The notes beneath the pieces were generated by a model. That model saw only the letters and a program-made list of their open reading frames with translations, had not been told where the DNA came from and did no database searches. From an uncultured Pseudomonas sp. (GTDB lineage Bacteria > Pseudomonadota > Gammaproteobacteria > Pseudomonadales > Pseudomonadaceae): a DNA stretch of 27,550 nt. This document shows positions 1 through 8,677 of the stretch, piece by piece (positions within the stretch are counted from its first letter, which is position 1; each line of letters begins with the position of its first letter). The stretch spans positions 1 through 27,550 of the forward strand of contig CAMPJN010000008.1 of the NCBI GenBank assembly GCA_946886875.1, read 5' to 3'. The position numbers and the translations under genes were made by a program.

Positions 1-166
1 GGGGCGAAACCAGAACTCTAGTTCGCCGCGTTAATGAACCTATCCCGGAAGCAGAGATCACCGCGATCAGAAAACACAAACTTGCAAGTCCGGATCGGCA
101 CAGCATTCCGCGAATAGCCGAGAGACTTACCGGAGTTCATCGGAGCTACGAAGCTCGCTTTGGTCG

Positions 167-193
167 GGCGGACATGGCGCAGCCTTGTCCGCC
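167..193. repeat. REP-like palindrome, copy 1
   Basis: Inverted repeat GGCGGACA (167-174) and TGTCCGCC (186-193) around an 11-base loop. The GGCGGACA...TGTCCGCC type of stem is common in extragenic palindromic (REP) elements of Pseudomonas. It lies 14 bases from a second copy in a gene-free stretch, the usual paired arrangement. Confidence 0.6.
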
Positions 194-207
194 ACTGACA
201 TTCGGAT

Positions 208-234
208 GGTGGACAAGCCTTCGGCATGTCCGCC
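208..234. repeat. REP-like palindrome, copy 2
   Basis: GGTGGACA (208-215) pairs with TGTCCGCC (227-234), with one G-T pair. An inner GCC/GGC pair (217-219 with 223-225) extends the hairpin. It is the same stem as copy 1, in tandem with it. Confidence 0.6.
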
Positions 235-471
235 CTACGAGACCCTAGACCTTGTACATAAACATTGGATCTACGGGATCGCACGCTCTATAGAAGGCAC
301 GGGCCCACGGACGGGCGAAAGCAAGGCTGCAACCATCACCGCCCCCTATTCCTCACCTGGCCCGCCGCTACCACAACGGCGGGAAAAAGTTCTGAACCGT
401 GCCCGCCCACCCCAGTCTCAACTTTGTGGGTGCAGTTAGCGTACCCAGTGCAACCAAGCGAGGAATAGATC

Positions 472-885
472 ATGAATATCAGCGACATCATGACCCGAGG
501 CGTACAGACCATTAAGCCGGATCAAAGTATTCACGAAGCCGCCGCACTGATGGCGCGGGTCGATTGCGGCGCCTTGTTCGTCAACGACAACGACCATCTG
601 GCCGGGGTGGTCACCGACCGTGACATCACCGTACGCGCGGTCGCCGAAGGGCTACCGGGAGATACCAAGGTCAGCGAAATCATGAGCCAGGGCGTGCGCT
701 ACTGCTTCGAGGACGAAGAAGTTCAGCATGTAGCGAAGAACATGGCCGACCTCCAGGTTCGCCGCCTGCCGGTGATGAACCGCGACAAGCGCCTGGTCGG
801 CGTGGTTTCTCTGGGCAATATCGCCAGCATCGACAGCAACCGGGCCAGCGCCACCGTCCTGCACGGTGTGGCCAAGGCGCACTGA
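472..885 (+). CDS. Two-CBS-domain protein
   Basis: A 137-residue soluble protein made almost entirely of a tandem pair of CBS motifs (about residues 7-60 and 70-125). Typical signatures are DIMTRGVQTI at the start, LAGVVTDRDITVRAVAEG closing the first repeat, and RRLPVMNRDKRLVGVVSLGNIA in the second. Paired CBS modules form a Bateman fold that usually binds adenosine nucleotides or S-adenosylmethionine and senses energy or stress state. Free-standing CBS pairs like this are common in proteobacteria and their partners are mostly unknown. The start is supported by GAGGA at 460-464, seven bases before ATG. The following dehydrogenase gene begins 124 bases later on the same strand with no obvious terminator between, so co-transcription is possible. 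Confidence 0.9.
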   Translation: MNISDIMTRGVQTIKPDQSIHEAAALMARVDCGALFVNDNDHLAGVVTDRDITVRAVAEGLPGDTKVSEIMSQGVRYCFEDEEVQHVAKNMADLQVRRLPVMNRDKRLVGVVSLGNIASIDSNRASATVLHGVAKAH

Positions 886-1009
886 GCGGTTTGTCCGCAA
901 TCGTTGCAGCAATCGCCTGCCAGGGTCCGCAGCGCCGCTCAAGCGCCTTTCAGTTCCAGGCTCCAGCGCCATTCATCAAGCGGGATCACGCTAATCGGAG
1001 AACAGCCGC

Positions 1010-2353
1010 ATGAAAGCCGTGGTATTTCATGATGTCGGTGACATCCGCCTCGACGAGGTTGCCGAACCCAGGCTACAAGCCCCGACCGACGCCATCGTTC
1101 GGCTGACCGCGAGCGCCATTTGCGGCACCGACTTGCATCTGGTTCGCGGCACCGTCAGCGGCATGCGAGCAGGCACCATTCTCGGCCACGAAGGCGTCGG
1201 TATCGTCGAAGCCCTTGGCGAGGATGTGCGCAACCTGCAGATCGGCGACCGGGTAGTGGTGTGTTCCACCATCGCCTGCGGCAACTGCGCATACTGTCGC
1301 GCCGGCTATTACGCCCAATGCGACGTCGCCAACCCCAACGGCAAACAAGCCGGCACCGCGTTTTTCGGCGGCCCGCAGGCGACCGGCACCTTCGATGGCC
1401 TGCAAGCGGAAAAGGCCCGCATCCCCTACGCCCATATCGGCCTGGTCAAACTGCCCAGCGAGATCAGCGACGACCAGGCGATTCTGCTATCGGACATTTT
1501 CCCCACCGGCTACTTCGGCGCCGAGATGGCTGAAATCACTCCCGGCGATACCGTTGCGGTATTCGGCTGCGGCCCGGTGGGCCAATTCGCCATCGCCAGC
1601 GCCCTGCTGCTTGGCGCCTCGCGGGTATTGGCCATCGACCACCTACCCGACCGTCTGCGCATGGCGCGCCAGCAAGGCGCCGAGGTGATCGATTTCGACC
1701 GTGAAGACCCGGTGCAAACCCTGCTGCGCCTGACCGGCGGGGTCGGTGTGGACCGTGCCATCGATGCCGTCGGTGTGGATGCCGAGCAGCCGCGCCACAG
1801 CCATGACAATCCGCTGCGCCAGGGCCGCTTTCGCGACGAGATGGCCAAGGTCACACCCGTCACTCACCCCGACGGCGCCAACTGGCACCCCGGCGACGCG
1901 CCGAGCCAGGCGTTGCAGTGGGCGGTGCAGGGTTTGGCCAAGGCCGGCACCTTGTCGATCATCGGCGTCTATCCGCCGCAGGCCGACAGTTTTCCGATCG
2001 GTCTGGCGATGAACAAGAACCTGACGATCAACATGGGCAACTGTCATCACCGCAAATACATCCCCAAGCTGATCGAGTTGGTCCTCAGCCGACGCATCGA
2101 CCCGGCGAAGATCCTTACCCAGGTCAAACCCATGAGCGACGCGATAGCCGCCTTCAAGGCGTTCGACCGCCGCGAAAGCGGTTGGATCAAGGTCGAGTTG
2201 CATCCGCAGCGCCTCGCCAGGCAGGGCTCGGGCGAGGAGGAAGTGCTGCACGAGCAAGTGCTAATGGACGAGCACACGGCGCTGGAGGAGGCCATCAAGG
2301 AATTCTTTCCGACCAGCGCACCACCCACCACAACGCCCGATAGACGGCGCTGA
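1010..2353 (+). CDS. Zinc-dependent alcohol dehydrogenase, formaldehyde-dehydrogenase-like
   Basis: A 447-residue medium-chain dehydrogenase/reductase. Visible features: catalytic zinc ligands Cys38 (ICGTD) and His60-Glu61 (GHEG); four structural-zinc cysteines at 90, 93, 96 and 104; and a Rossmann glycine motif FGCGPVGQF followed by VLAIDHLPDRL for NAD(P) binding. The HSHDNPLRQGRF insertion and the GNCHHRKYIP segment are typical of the subgroup annotated as glutathione-independent formaldehyde dehydrogenase-like. The true substrate cannot be read from sequence. The protein is longer than the usual 380-400 residues because of a charged tail after about residue 400 (LARQGSGEEEV... ending PTTTPDRRR). 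GGAG at 997-1000 sits nine bases before the ATG. The stop lies 20 bases before the ATG chosen for the next gene, suggesting one transcript. Confidence 0.9.
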   Translation: MKAVVFHDVGDIRLDEVAEPRLQAPTDAIVRLTASAICGTDLHLVRGTVSGMRAGTILGHEGVGIVEALGEDVRNLQIGDRVVVCSTIACGNCAYCRAGYYAQCDVANPNGKQAGTAFFGGPQATGTFDGLQAEKARIPYAHIGLVKLPSEISDDQAILLSDIFPTGYFGAEMAEITPGDTVAVFGCGPVGQFAIASALLLGASRVLAIDHLPDRLRMARQQGAEVIDFDREDPVQTLLRLTGGVGVDRAIDAVGVDAEQPRHSHDNPLRQGRFRDEMAKVTPVTHPDGANWHPGDAPSQALQWAVQGLAKAGTLSIIGVYPPQADSFPIGLAMNKNLTINMGNCHHRKYIPKLIELVLSRRIDPAKILTQVKPMSDAIAAFKAFDRRESGWIKVELHPQRLARQGSGEEEVLHEQVLMDEHTALEEAIKEFFPTSAPPTTTPDRRR

Positions 2354-2373
2354 TTAGCATGGAGCACAAGCTC

Positions 2374-3291
2374 ATGAGCGAACTTCGCATCGGTATTTCA
2401 GGTTGGCGCTACCCGCCCTGGCGCGGGGACTTTTACCCCAAGAAGCTGGCGCAGAAGAACGAGCTGCGCTTCGCCTCGCGGGCGGTGAACAGCATCGAGA
2501 TCAACGGCTCCTTCTATGCCCTGCAAACTCCGGAGCGCTACGCCAACTGGTGCGCGGACACCCCGGAAGGGTTCGTTTTCAGCGTCAAGGCGCCGCGTCT
2601 TATCACTCATGTGCTGCGCCTGCGCGAGGTGCAAACGCCGATCGCCAATTTTTTCGCCTCGGGGTTATCGCACCTGGGGCAAAAGCTCGGGCCGATTCTC
2701 TGGCAGTTTCCCCCTAGCTTTAAGTTCGACGGCCGGCTGTTCGCCGATTTTCTCGCGCTGTTGCCGCGGGACCTGAACCAGGCCAAGGCCTGCGCACAGG
2801 CCAGCGATACGCGTCTGCAAACCCAGGGCTATTGGCTCGACGCGGATAACCGCGCGCTGCGCCATGCCGTGGAAATCCGCCATGAGAGCTACCTCAACCC
2901 GACATTTGTCGACTTGCTCGAAGAGTTCCACGTGGCCCTGGTGGTCGCCGACACGGCAGGCAAATGGCCGCGTTGCGAAGATCTGACCAGCGATTTCGTC
3001 TACATCCGCCTGCATGGCGATCAGAAACTCTATGAAAGCGGTTATTCGGCGCACGCCCTGGATAACTGGTACACGCGCATCGATGCCTGGCGCAACGGCC
3101 GGCAGCCCGACGATGCGCAGCTGATTTACCCGGCGCGCCATTACCGCAGTACCCCCCGGGACGTTTATTGCTACTTCAATAATGACGCCAAAGTCCGCGC
3201 GCCTTTCGATGCTCGCGCGTTGCTGAATAAGTTCGGCCTCGCCGAGGCATTACCCGCAACACCGGGAACGCTGCAAGGAGTAAAGCTTTGA
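2374..3291 (+). CDS. DUF72 (YecE-like) family protein
   Basis: DUF72 proteins are TIM-barrel-like proteins of unproven biochemical role. The family signature is clear: GISGWRYPPWRGDFYP at the N-terminus, SIEINGSFYALQ, FSVKAPRLITH, LGPILWQFPPSF, VEIRHESY and a late YIRLHGDQKLYESGY. I prefer the ATG at 2374 (305 residues, MSELRIG) because GGAG at 2361-2364 is spaced nine bases before it. An in-frame ATG at 2359 would place the Shine-Dalgarno inside the coding sequence. The stop overlaps the TTG start of the downstream phosphatase/nuclease-fold gene, so translation is likely coupled. Its place directly ahead of ybhP-clsB-ybhN homologues suggests shared expression, but no functional link is evident. 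Confidence 0.9.
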   Translation: MSELRIGISGWRYPPWRGDFYPKKLAQKNELRFASRAVNSIEINGSFYALQTPERYANWCADTPEGFVFSVKAPRLITHVLRLREVQTPIANFFASGLSHLGQKLGPILWQFPPSFKFDGRLFADFLALLPRDLNQAKACAQASDTRLQTQGYWLDADNRALRHAVEIRHESYLNPTFVDLLEEFHVALVVADTAGKWPRCEDLTSDFVYIRLHGDQKLYESGYSAHALDNWYTRIDAWRNGRQPDDAQLIYPARHYRSTPRDVYCYFNNDAKVRAPFDARALLNKFGLAEALPATPGTLQGVKL

Positions 3292-4091
3292 CCCTGCTAG
3301 CCAATAACGAGCAGCGCAATACAGCGCTGCCGAATACCGAGGCACCCACAGCGGTGCATTCACTAAGGGTGCTGACCCTCAATACGCACAAGGGCTTCAG
3401 TTTTTTCAACCGGCGTTTCATCCTGCCGGAGCTGCGTGAAGCGGTGCGTGCATCGGCCGCCGACATTGTGTTTCTGCAGGAGGTGCATGGCACCCACGAG
3501 AGCCACGCGAAACGCTACAGCGACTGGCCGAGCATGCCGCATTACGAATTCCTCGCCGACAGCATTTGGCCGGAGTTTTCCTACGGGCGGAATGCCGTGT
3601 ACCCCGATGGCGACCATGGCAATGCGCTGCTCTCGAAGTTTCCGATCCGCGAACACCGCAATCTGGATATTTCGCTCGATAGAGACGAACAACGCGGCCT
3701 GTTGCACTCGCAGTTGATCGTGCCCGGGCACCGTGAAGTCCATGCGATCTGCGTACACCTGGGGCTGCTCGAAAGCCACCGGGAGGCGCAACTGAAACTG
3801 CTCGGCGAACTGCTCGACGAGTTGCCCGCCGACGCGCCGGTGATAGTCGCCGGCGACTTCAACGATTGGCGCCAACGCGCCCATGCCCTGCTCGCCCAGC
3901 ACGGCATGCACGAAGCCTTTGTCCAAGCCTTCGGCGCCCCGGCGAAAAGCTTTCCGGCACGCTGGCCGTTGCTCTGCCTGGACCGCATCTATGTGCGCAA
4001 TGCCACCACCCATGGGCCCCAGGCCCTCAGTCGACGTCCATGGTCCCATCTATCCGATCATGCCCCTTTGGCCGTTGAGGTGCGTATATGA
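3288..4091 (+). CDS. ybhP: Endonuclease/exonuclease/phosphatase family protein (YbhP-like)
   Basis: A 267-residue member of the EEP (DNase I-like) superfamily of Mg2+-dependent phosphodiesterases. Hallmarks: LNTHKG near the N-terminus (metal/phosphate Asn), catalytic Glu65 in FLQEVHG, GDFNDW with Asp190 and Asn192, and the C-terminal SDHAPL pair Asp257-His258. The E. coli equivalent lies in a ybhP-clsB-ybhN cluster, which is reproduced here; I infer a role in lipid or phosphoester processing rather than DNA cleavage. The start is TTG at 3288, with AAGGAG just upstream, and overlaps the previous stop (TTGA). The 3' end overlaps the next gene through ATGA. No signal peptide is evident. Confidence 0.88.
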   Translation: MTLLANNEQRNTALPNTEAPTAVHSLRVLTLNTHKGFSFFNRRFILPELREAVRASAADIVFLQEVHGTHESHAKRYSDWPSMPHYEFLADSIWPEFSYGRNAVYPDGDHGNALLSKFPIREHRNLDISLDRDEQRGLLHSQLIVPGHREVHAICVHLGLLESHREAQLKLLGELLDELPADAPVIVAGDFNDWRQRAHALLAQHGMHEAFVQAFGAPAKSFPARWPLLCLDRIYVRNATTHGPQALSRRPWSHLSDHAPLAVEVRI

Positions 4092-5317
4092 GCTACAACT
4101 GGAAAGACGGCAACGATGTCGAGTTGCTGATCAATGGCGAAGCCTTCTTCCCCAGCGTGTTCAGCGCGATACGCGCGGCACGCCATGAAGTGCTGCTGGA
4201 AACCTTCATCATCTGCGAGGACAAGGTCGGCAGCGAGCTGCAGCAAGTTTTGATCGATGCCGCCAAGCGCGGCGTCAGCGTCGATGCGATGGTCGACGGC
4301 TACGGCACCGCAGACCTGACCAGCGAATTCATCATCGCCATGGCCAACGCCGGGGTAAAGATCCGCGCCTTCGATCCGCGGCCCAAATTCATGGGTATGC
4401 GCACCAACCTGTTCCGCCGCCTGCACCGCAAGATAGTGGTGGTCGATGGCGAGGTCGCATTTATCGGCGGGATCAATTTCAGCGTCGACCACCTCAGCGT
4501 ATCCGGGCCAATGTCCAAGCAGGACTATGCGGTCAAGGTCTGCGGCCCGATAGTCGCGGACATTCACCAAGCCAGCCGACGCCTGCTCACCTACAGCCCA
4601 CAGCCCGGCCACCAACCCTTCTTAGCCACGCCGGTTAACCGCTTCGCCGGTAAAGCGCGAATGTTGCTGGCGATACGCGACAACGAAGAGCATCCCAACG
4701 ATATCGAAGAGCATTATCTGCGCGCGATACGCGCGGCGAGCTTCCGCCTGCTGCTGGCCAACGCCTACTTCTTCCCTGGCTATCGCCTGCTGCGCGAGCT
4801 GCGCAACGCCGCCAGACGGGGCGTGCATGTCACCCTGATCCTGCAAGGCCAATCGGACATGCCGCTGGTGCGCCTGTGTTCACGCCTGCTGTACAACTAC
4901 CTGCTGCGCGACGGCGTGACCATCTACGAATACTGCGAGCGACCGTTGCACGGCAAGATCGCCCTGGTCGACCACGAATGGTCGACCGTGGGTTCGAGCA
5001 ACCTCGACCCGCTGAGTTTGTCGCTGAATCTCGAAGCCAATCTGATCATCCGCGACGCCAGCTTCAATCATCAGCTCTTTGAACATCTGCAGGCGCTGGC
5101 GCAAAACGCCTGCAAGCGCATCTCCCTCAAGCACGCCAAGCGCGGCTATTGGTGGCGCGTCCCGTTGATCTTTCTCAGCTTCCACTTTCTGCGTCATTTC
5201 CCGGCGATCGCCGGTTGGCTGCCGGCGCATTCGCCGCGGCTCAAGTTGCTCGCCCAGCCGGGTGTCGAGCTGTCCGCCGATCAGGAGATGCAATTCGACC
5301 GGGAGAAAGCCTCGTGA
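4088..5317 (+). CDS. clsB: Cardiolipin synthase B
   Basis: A 409-residue phospholipase D superfamily protein with two complete HxKxxxxD motifs: HRKIVVVD starting at His113, followed by GGIN, and HGKIALVD starting at His288, followed by VGSSNLD. The pair forms one active site for phosphatidyl transfer. The length, the lack of an N-terminal membrane hairpin, and the flanking ybhP and ybhN homologues fit ClsB, which makes cardiolipin at the inner membrane. The C-terminal part (about 350-380) carries a basic, hydrophobic stretch (WWRVPLIFLSFHFL) that may associate with membrane. It overlaps its upstream neighbour by ATGA and its downstream neighbour by GTGA. Confidence 0.93.
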   Translation: MSYNWKDGNDVELLINGEAFFPSVFSAIRAARHEVLLETFIICEDKVGSELQQVLIDAAKRGVSVDAMVDGYGTADLTSEFIIAMANAGVKIRAFDPRPKFMGMRTNLFRRLHRKIVVVDGEVAFIGGINFSVDHLSVSGPMSKQDYAVKVCGPIVADIHQASRRLLTYSPQPGHQPFLATPVNRFAGKARMLLAIRDNEEHPNDIEEHYLRAIRAASFRLLLANAYFFPGYRLLRELRNAARRGVHVTLILQGQSDMPLVRLCSRLLYNYLLRDGVTIYEYCERPLHGKIALVDHEWSTVGSSNLDPLSLSLNLEANLIIRDASFNHQLFEHLQALAQNACKRISLKHAKRGYWWRVPLIFLSFHFLRHFPAIAGWLPAHSPRLKLLAQPGVELSADQEMQFDREKAS

Positions 5318-6342
5318 ACGCCTCCACCCAGCTACCGGGCTCGCAACCCACCCGCCCGAAACTGCTCTGGGCCAAGCGCGCACTCACCCTGATGTTCTTC
5401 ATTCTGGTGCCGACCTTGTTGTTCATGTTGGTGAAGAATCTGCAATGGCAGGAAGTCAAAAGCGCCTTGCAGTCCTATGACGCCACGACCCTGGCCCTGG
5501 CGATCGGCATCTGCTTCGCCAGCTACGCCGTGTACAGCAGTTTCGATCTGCTCGGGCGCTTCTACACCCGGCATAAACTCCCGGTGCGGCAAGTCCTGCC
5601 GGTGGTGTTCGTCTGCTATGCGTTCAACCTCAACCTTACCGCCTGGGTCGGCGGCGTCGCCCTACGCTATCGCCTGTATTCGCGCCTGGGGTTGAACGTA
5701 TCGACCATCACCAAGATATTCAGCCTCAGCCTGATCACCAACTGGCTGGGCTATACCCTGCTCGCCGGAGTGATTTTCTCCCTGGGTTTGATCCAGCTGC
5801 CGCCGAGCTGGTCGATCGGCGCCAGTAGCCTGCGGGTGATCGGTATCCTGCTGTTGGCCGCGGCGCTGGCCTATCTGTTGGCCTGTCGTCTCAGCACCCG
5901 ACGGGTCTGGCATATCCGCGGGCAGACGCTGACCCTGCCGAGTCTGCGCCTGGCCTCGATCCAGGCCGTGCTCGGCACGCTCAACTGGTCGCTGATGGCC
6001 TTGCTGATCTTCGTCCTGTTGCCGGAGCAAGCCTTCTACCCCTCGGTACTCGGGGTGCTGTTGATCAGCAGCATCGCCGGGGTGGTAACCCATATCCCGG
6101 CAGGGTTGGGGGTGCTCGAAGCGGTATTTATCGCCCTGCTGCACCACCATATCGCCAAGAGCAGCCTGCTCGCCGCCTTGATCGGCTACCGCGCCATCTA
6201 CTTCCTCCTGCCCCTGGCACTCGCCTGCCTGGTGTACCTGGTACTGGAAAAAGACGCGAAGAAGTTGCGCAAACACCGCGCCGCCGAACAGCCGGAGCAG
6301 AACGAGATCAAGCAGTTGCACACCCAGGATCAGGGTCTATAA
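5314..6342 (+). CDS. ybhN: YbhN/UPF0104 family integral membrane protein
   Basis: A 342-residue protein with about eight hydrophobic segments, starting with LMFFILVPTLLFMLVKNL. The UPF0104 / lysylphosphatidylglycerol-synthase-transmembrane fold is recognised from NLTAWVGGVALRYRLYSRLGL, the THIPAGLGVLEAVF motif and the GYRAIYFLLPL ending. YbhN itself has no synthase domain; related proteins flip or transport lipids. I chose GTG at 5314 because it overlaps the clsB stop (GTGA) and follows GGGAGA at 5301-5306. The same frame stays open upstream to 5149, but that part lies within clsB and has no ribosome binding site. The last gene of the operon; a gap of about 100 bases follows. Confidence 0.9.
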   Translation: MNASTQLPGSQPTRPKLLWAKRALTLMFFILVPTLLFMLVKNLQWQEVKSALQSYDATTLALAIGICFASYAVYSSFDLLGRFYTRHKLPVRQVLPVVFVCYAFNLNLTAWVGGVALRYRLYSRLGLNVSTITKIFSLSLITNWLGYTLLAGVIFSLGLIQLPPSWSIGASSLRVIGILLLAAALAYLLACRLSTRRVWHIRGQTLTLPSLRLASIQAVLGTLNWSLMALLIFVLLPEQAFYPSVLGVLLISSIAGVVTHIPAGLGVLEAVFIALLHHHIAKSSLLAALIGYRAIYFLLPLALACLVYLVLEKDAKKLRKHRAAEQPEQNEIKQLHTQDQGL

Positions 6343-6442
6343 CGCCAACGTCGTCCGCTGCGGGCGGCGCTGATGCGCCATATCCTGCTTCGCGCGCCTG
6401 CCGTCGATGCGCGTCAACCCAGCCAGGGAGCCGTAAAACGCC

Positions 6443-8677
6443 ATGGCAGAGCCAATCGACTGGGCCTACCCCTTTCACCTCAAGGCCCTGGTAACCGACG
6501 GCGCCAGCGCCGATACCTATTACCGCGCCCTGGCCAGAGCCAAGGACGGTTTCTATCCCATCGACGCCGGTAACCTGTGGCATGGCGGTATCCACTTCGA
6601 CGAGGGCAGCGCCGAGGTTCTCGATCAGTCGGCGGTCTACTGCATCGCCGATGGTGAGGTGGTCGCCTACCGTATCGACCGGCGCTACCCCAGCAGTCGC
6701 CATGGCGAAAAGCAGCTGCCCTTTTCCAGCGGCTTCGTGCTCGTCCGCCATCGCCTGACTCTGCCGACGGCACGCAACGCCGCATCTACAACGCTGAGGT
6801 TTTACAGCCTGTACATGCACCTGCTGGACTGGGCCGGCTACAGCAGCGCGGGCGCGCCGACACTGCCGGCCTTCTTCAGTCAGTCGCTGCAACCCGACTC
6901 ACCGGCAGCTGGTGAGAAGGCGCCCCCGCTCGATAGCGTGCATGTGCTGCCGCAGCCCTACCCGCTCAAGGCCGGCGAACTTATCGGGCACATCGGTCAG
7001 TACCAGACCATCGACGATGCGCAACCGCGCACGCTGCTGCACCTGGAGGTGTTCACCTGCGAGGACGCTCCAGCATTTCTCAAGCAAAGCCGCGCATTCG
7101 CCGAGCAGTTGTCCGCCGAACACAAATCCCTGATCGCGGTTAACCCCGGCGCGAAGCTCATCCAAACCAAGGTCGCCGACACGCAGATACCCGCGGATCC
7201 CGATCTGCGTCTCAGCAGCGACTCGCCCAGTGAAGGCCGCTGGGCCAAGGTTCGGCCCTACGCCGTACTCAAGGTCGATAGAGCCGCGCTCGGCCGTTAC
7301 CAGCCCGCGGCCAGACGCTATGCCGTCGACGATACCCAGCGACAGGCGCTAGCCGCTCAGCTTGGGATTGACCTGAACCGGATGCCCACGCAGGTCGACT
7401 TCCTCCTGCAGTCTTACAGTTCGCCAGGCAGCCAGCCGCTGCAGTACCGCAGCAACAGGCCCATCCCGGCCTCGCACCCGCTGCGCAAAATCGGCATAGC
7501 GCTGGAGCCGTCGCTCTGGGTCGAGCGCAGCACACTGAATGATCAAGGCCAACGCGGCGTAAGCGGCGCCATTGCCGCCTGGACTACCTTTCCGCTCGAC
7601 CCGGACGCCGACGGTGTGCCTTGCGGCCACGTGCGCATCCTGCCGAGTTCCGCCTGGCGCGACTTGGCGCCGGCACATAAGGCTATAGGTTCGGACCTGA
7701 ACCCTTGGTGGTATCTGACCCTCGGCGGCCGGCAAGGCCAGGACATCTCCGGTTGGGTGGCCGAGATCGCACCGGCCGTCAGCACGCATTCGCCTTGGGC
7801 ATGGCCTGGCTTTAGCACCCTGCCCACTCTGGACGCCACTCTCGACGGGCTGTATCAGGCCATGGATCTGGCGAACCGGGATCACCAATTGACGTCAACC
7901 GAGCTCGCGACTGCCCTCGGCAAACCCTGGCTGGCGCAACGGCTGGCGCTGCTGATCAGTCAGCACAAAAGCGCCTGGCTATCGGCTCAGGACCGGCCGG
8001 CCGCGACTACTGCCGATGAGCTCCGAGACCTGTTGGCCTGGTGGCATGAATTGCTCGGCCAGCCGGCCATAGCGGCGGATGGCCTGGCCTGGCACTTCCA
8101 TGCCATCGGCCTTGTCAGCCTGTTTAAACGGCCGCTGCACGCGCTGATCTGGCTGAGGCGTGTACAGGAGCTCTATGGCGCCAGCCTGGCCGAGCGGTTC
8201 AGGGCAAAAGTCATCGCCGTTGGCGAAAACCTGCAAATCGATCCGAATCACATCATGGCCTGCATTGCCCTGGAAACCGGCCGCACCTTCAACCCCGCGA
8301 TAAAAAATCCGCGGTCGTCCGCCACCGGCTTGATTCAATTCATGGCCTCGACCGCCAAGGCCCTCGGCACCACAACCGGGCAACTGGCGCGGATGGGGCA
8401 TGTCGAGCAGATGGACTACGTGGAGAAGTACTTTCTGATGACCGCCAGGAACGTCGGCGTACCGACCTCGGCGTGGTCGCTGGGCGATCTGTATTTCGCC
8501 ATCTTCACCCCCAGCGTGATAAAGAAGCGCCCTACCGACCCGGTATACGTCAAAGGCCAACGGGCCTACGCGGTGAATATGTTCCATGATCGCGACAAGG
8601 ACGGCGTCATCACCAAGCAGGAGATAGCGGAAAACATCCATGATTACTTCAATGCGGGCTTCGCTTATCTGGCGTGA
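6443..8677 (+). CDS. Candidate peptidoglycan-hydrolysing effector: M23-like peptidase plus lytic-transglycosylase-like domain
   Basis: A 744-residue protein without a signal peptide. Residues about 35-205 resemble an M23 endopeptidase: WHGGIHFD (His47, with His51 or Asp53 in the metal position), a following VYCIADGEVVAYRI strand, SLYMHL (His126), GELIGHIG and LLHLEVF (His200). A central region (about 240-560) is not recognised. Residues about 590-680 resemble a phage/SLT-type transglycosylase domain, with probable catalytic Glu611 in ALETGRTFNP, then SSATGLIQFMASTAKALGTT and VEKYF. An EF-hand loop (DRDKDGVITKQE) begins at Asp716. Two wall-cutting activities in a protein lacking an export signal, followed by an overlapping lipoprotein gene, suggest a contact-dependent (type VI) toxin with its immunity gene. 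No vgrG, hcp, PAAR or adaptor is present in the window. AGGGAG precedes the ATG by about 13 bases. Confidence 0.8.
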   Translation: MAEPIDWAYPFHLKALVTDGASADTYYRALARAKDGFYPIDAGNLWHGGIHFDEGSAEVLDQSAVYCIADGEVVAYRIDRRYPSSRHGEKQLPFSSGFVLVRHRLTLPTARNAASTTLRFYSLYMHLLDWAGYSSAGAPTLPAFFSQSLQPDSPAAGEKAPPLDSVHVLPQPYPLKAGELIGHIGQYQTIDDAQPRTLLHLEVFTCEDAPAFLKQSRAFAEQLSAEHKSLIAVNPGAKLIQTKVADTQIPADPDLRLSSDSPSEGRWAKVRPYAVLKVDRAALGRYQPAARRYAVDDTQRQALAAQLGIDLNRMPTQVDFLLQSYSSPGSQPLQYRSNRPIPASHPLRKIGIALEPSLWVERSTLNDQGQRGVSGAIAAWTTFPLDPDADGVPCGHVRILPSSAWRDLAPAHKAIGSDLNPWWYLTLGGRQGQDISGWVAEIAPAVSTHSPWAWPGFSTLPTLDATLDGLYQAMDLANRDHQLTSTELATALGKPWLAQRLALLISQHKSAWLSAQDRPAATTADELRDLLAWWHELLGQPAIAADGLAWHFHAIGLVSLFKRPLHALIWLRRVQELYGASLAERFRAKVIAVGENLQIDPNHIMACIALETGRTFNPAIKNPRSSATGLIQFMASTAKALGTTTGQLARMGHVEQMDYVEKYFLMTARNVGVPTSAWSLGDLYFAIFTPSVIKKRPTDPVYVKGQRAYAVNMFHDRDKDGVITKQEIAENIHDYFNAGFAYLA

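Larger units (their letters stand above)
1..471. other. Non-coding region upstream of the CBS-domain gene
   Basis: No convincing gene is seen here. Short open frames on both strands lack recognisable protein features and overlap the palindromes. The stretch holds two REP-like hairpins (167-193 and 208-234) and a further inverted repeat, CCCGCCG 361-367 with CGGCGGG 377-383. The latter is followed by A residues rather than T, so it is not a convincing plus-strand terminator. The ribosome binding site of the next gene (GAGGA, 460-464) closes the region. A promoter for the CBS gene is presumably between 240 and 460 but I cannot place it. Confidence 0.5.

Noticed and set aside
18..284. Open frames on both strands in the leader region
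   Set aside because: They run through the REP-like palindromes, have no ribosome binding site and show no protein-like composition.
361..383. CCCGCCG/CGGCGGG hairpin as a terminator
   Set aside because: It is followed by A residues on the plus strand and has no T-run on either exit side; there is no gene upstream for it to terminate.
5149..5313. Upstream extension of the ybhN reading frame
   Set aside because: It lies wholly inside clsB; the GTG at 5314 overlaps the clsB stop and has a good ribosome site.
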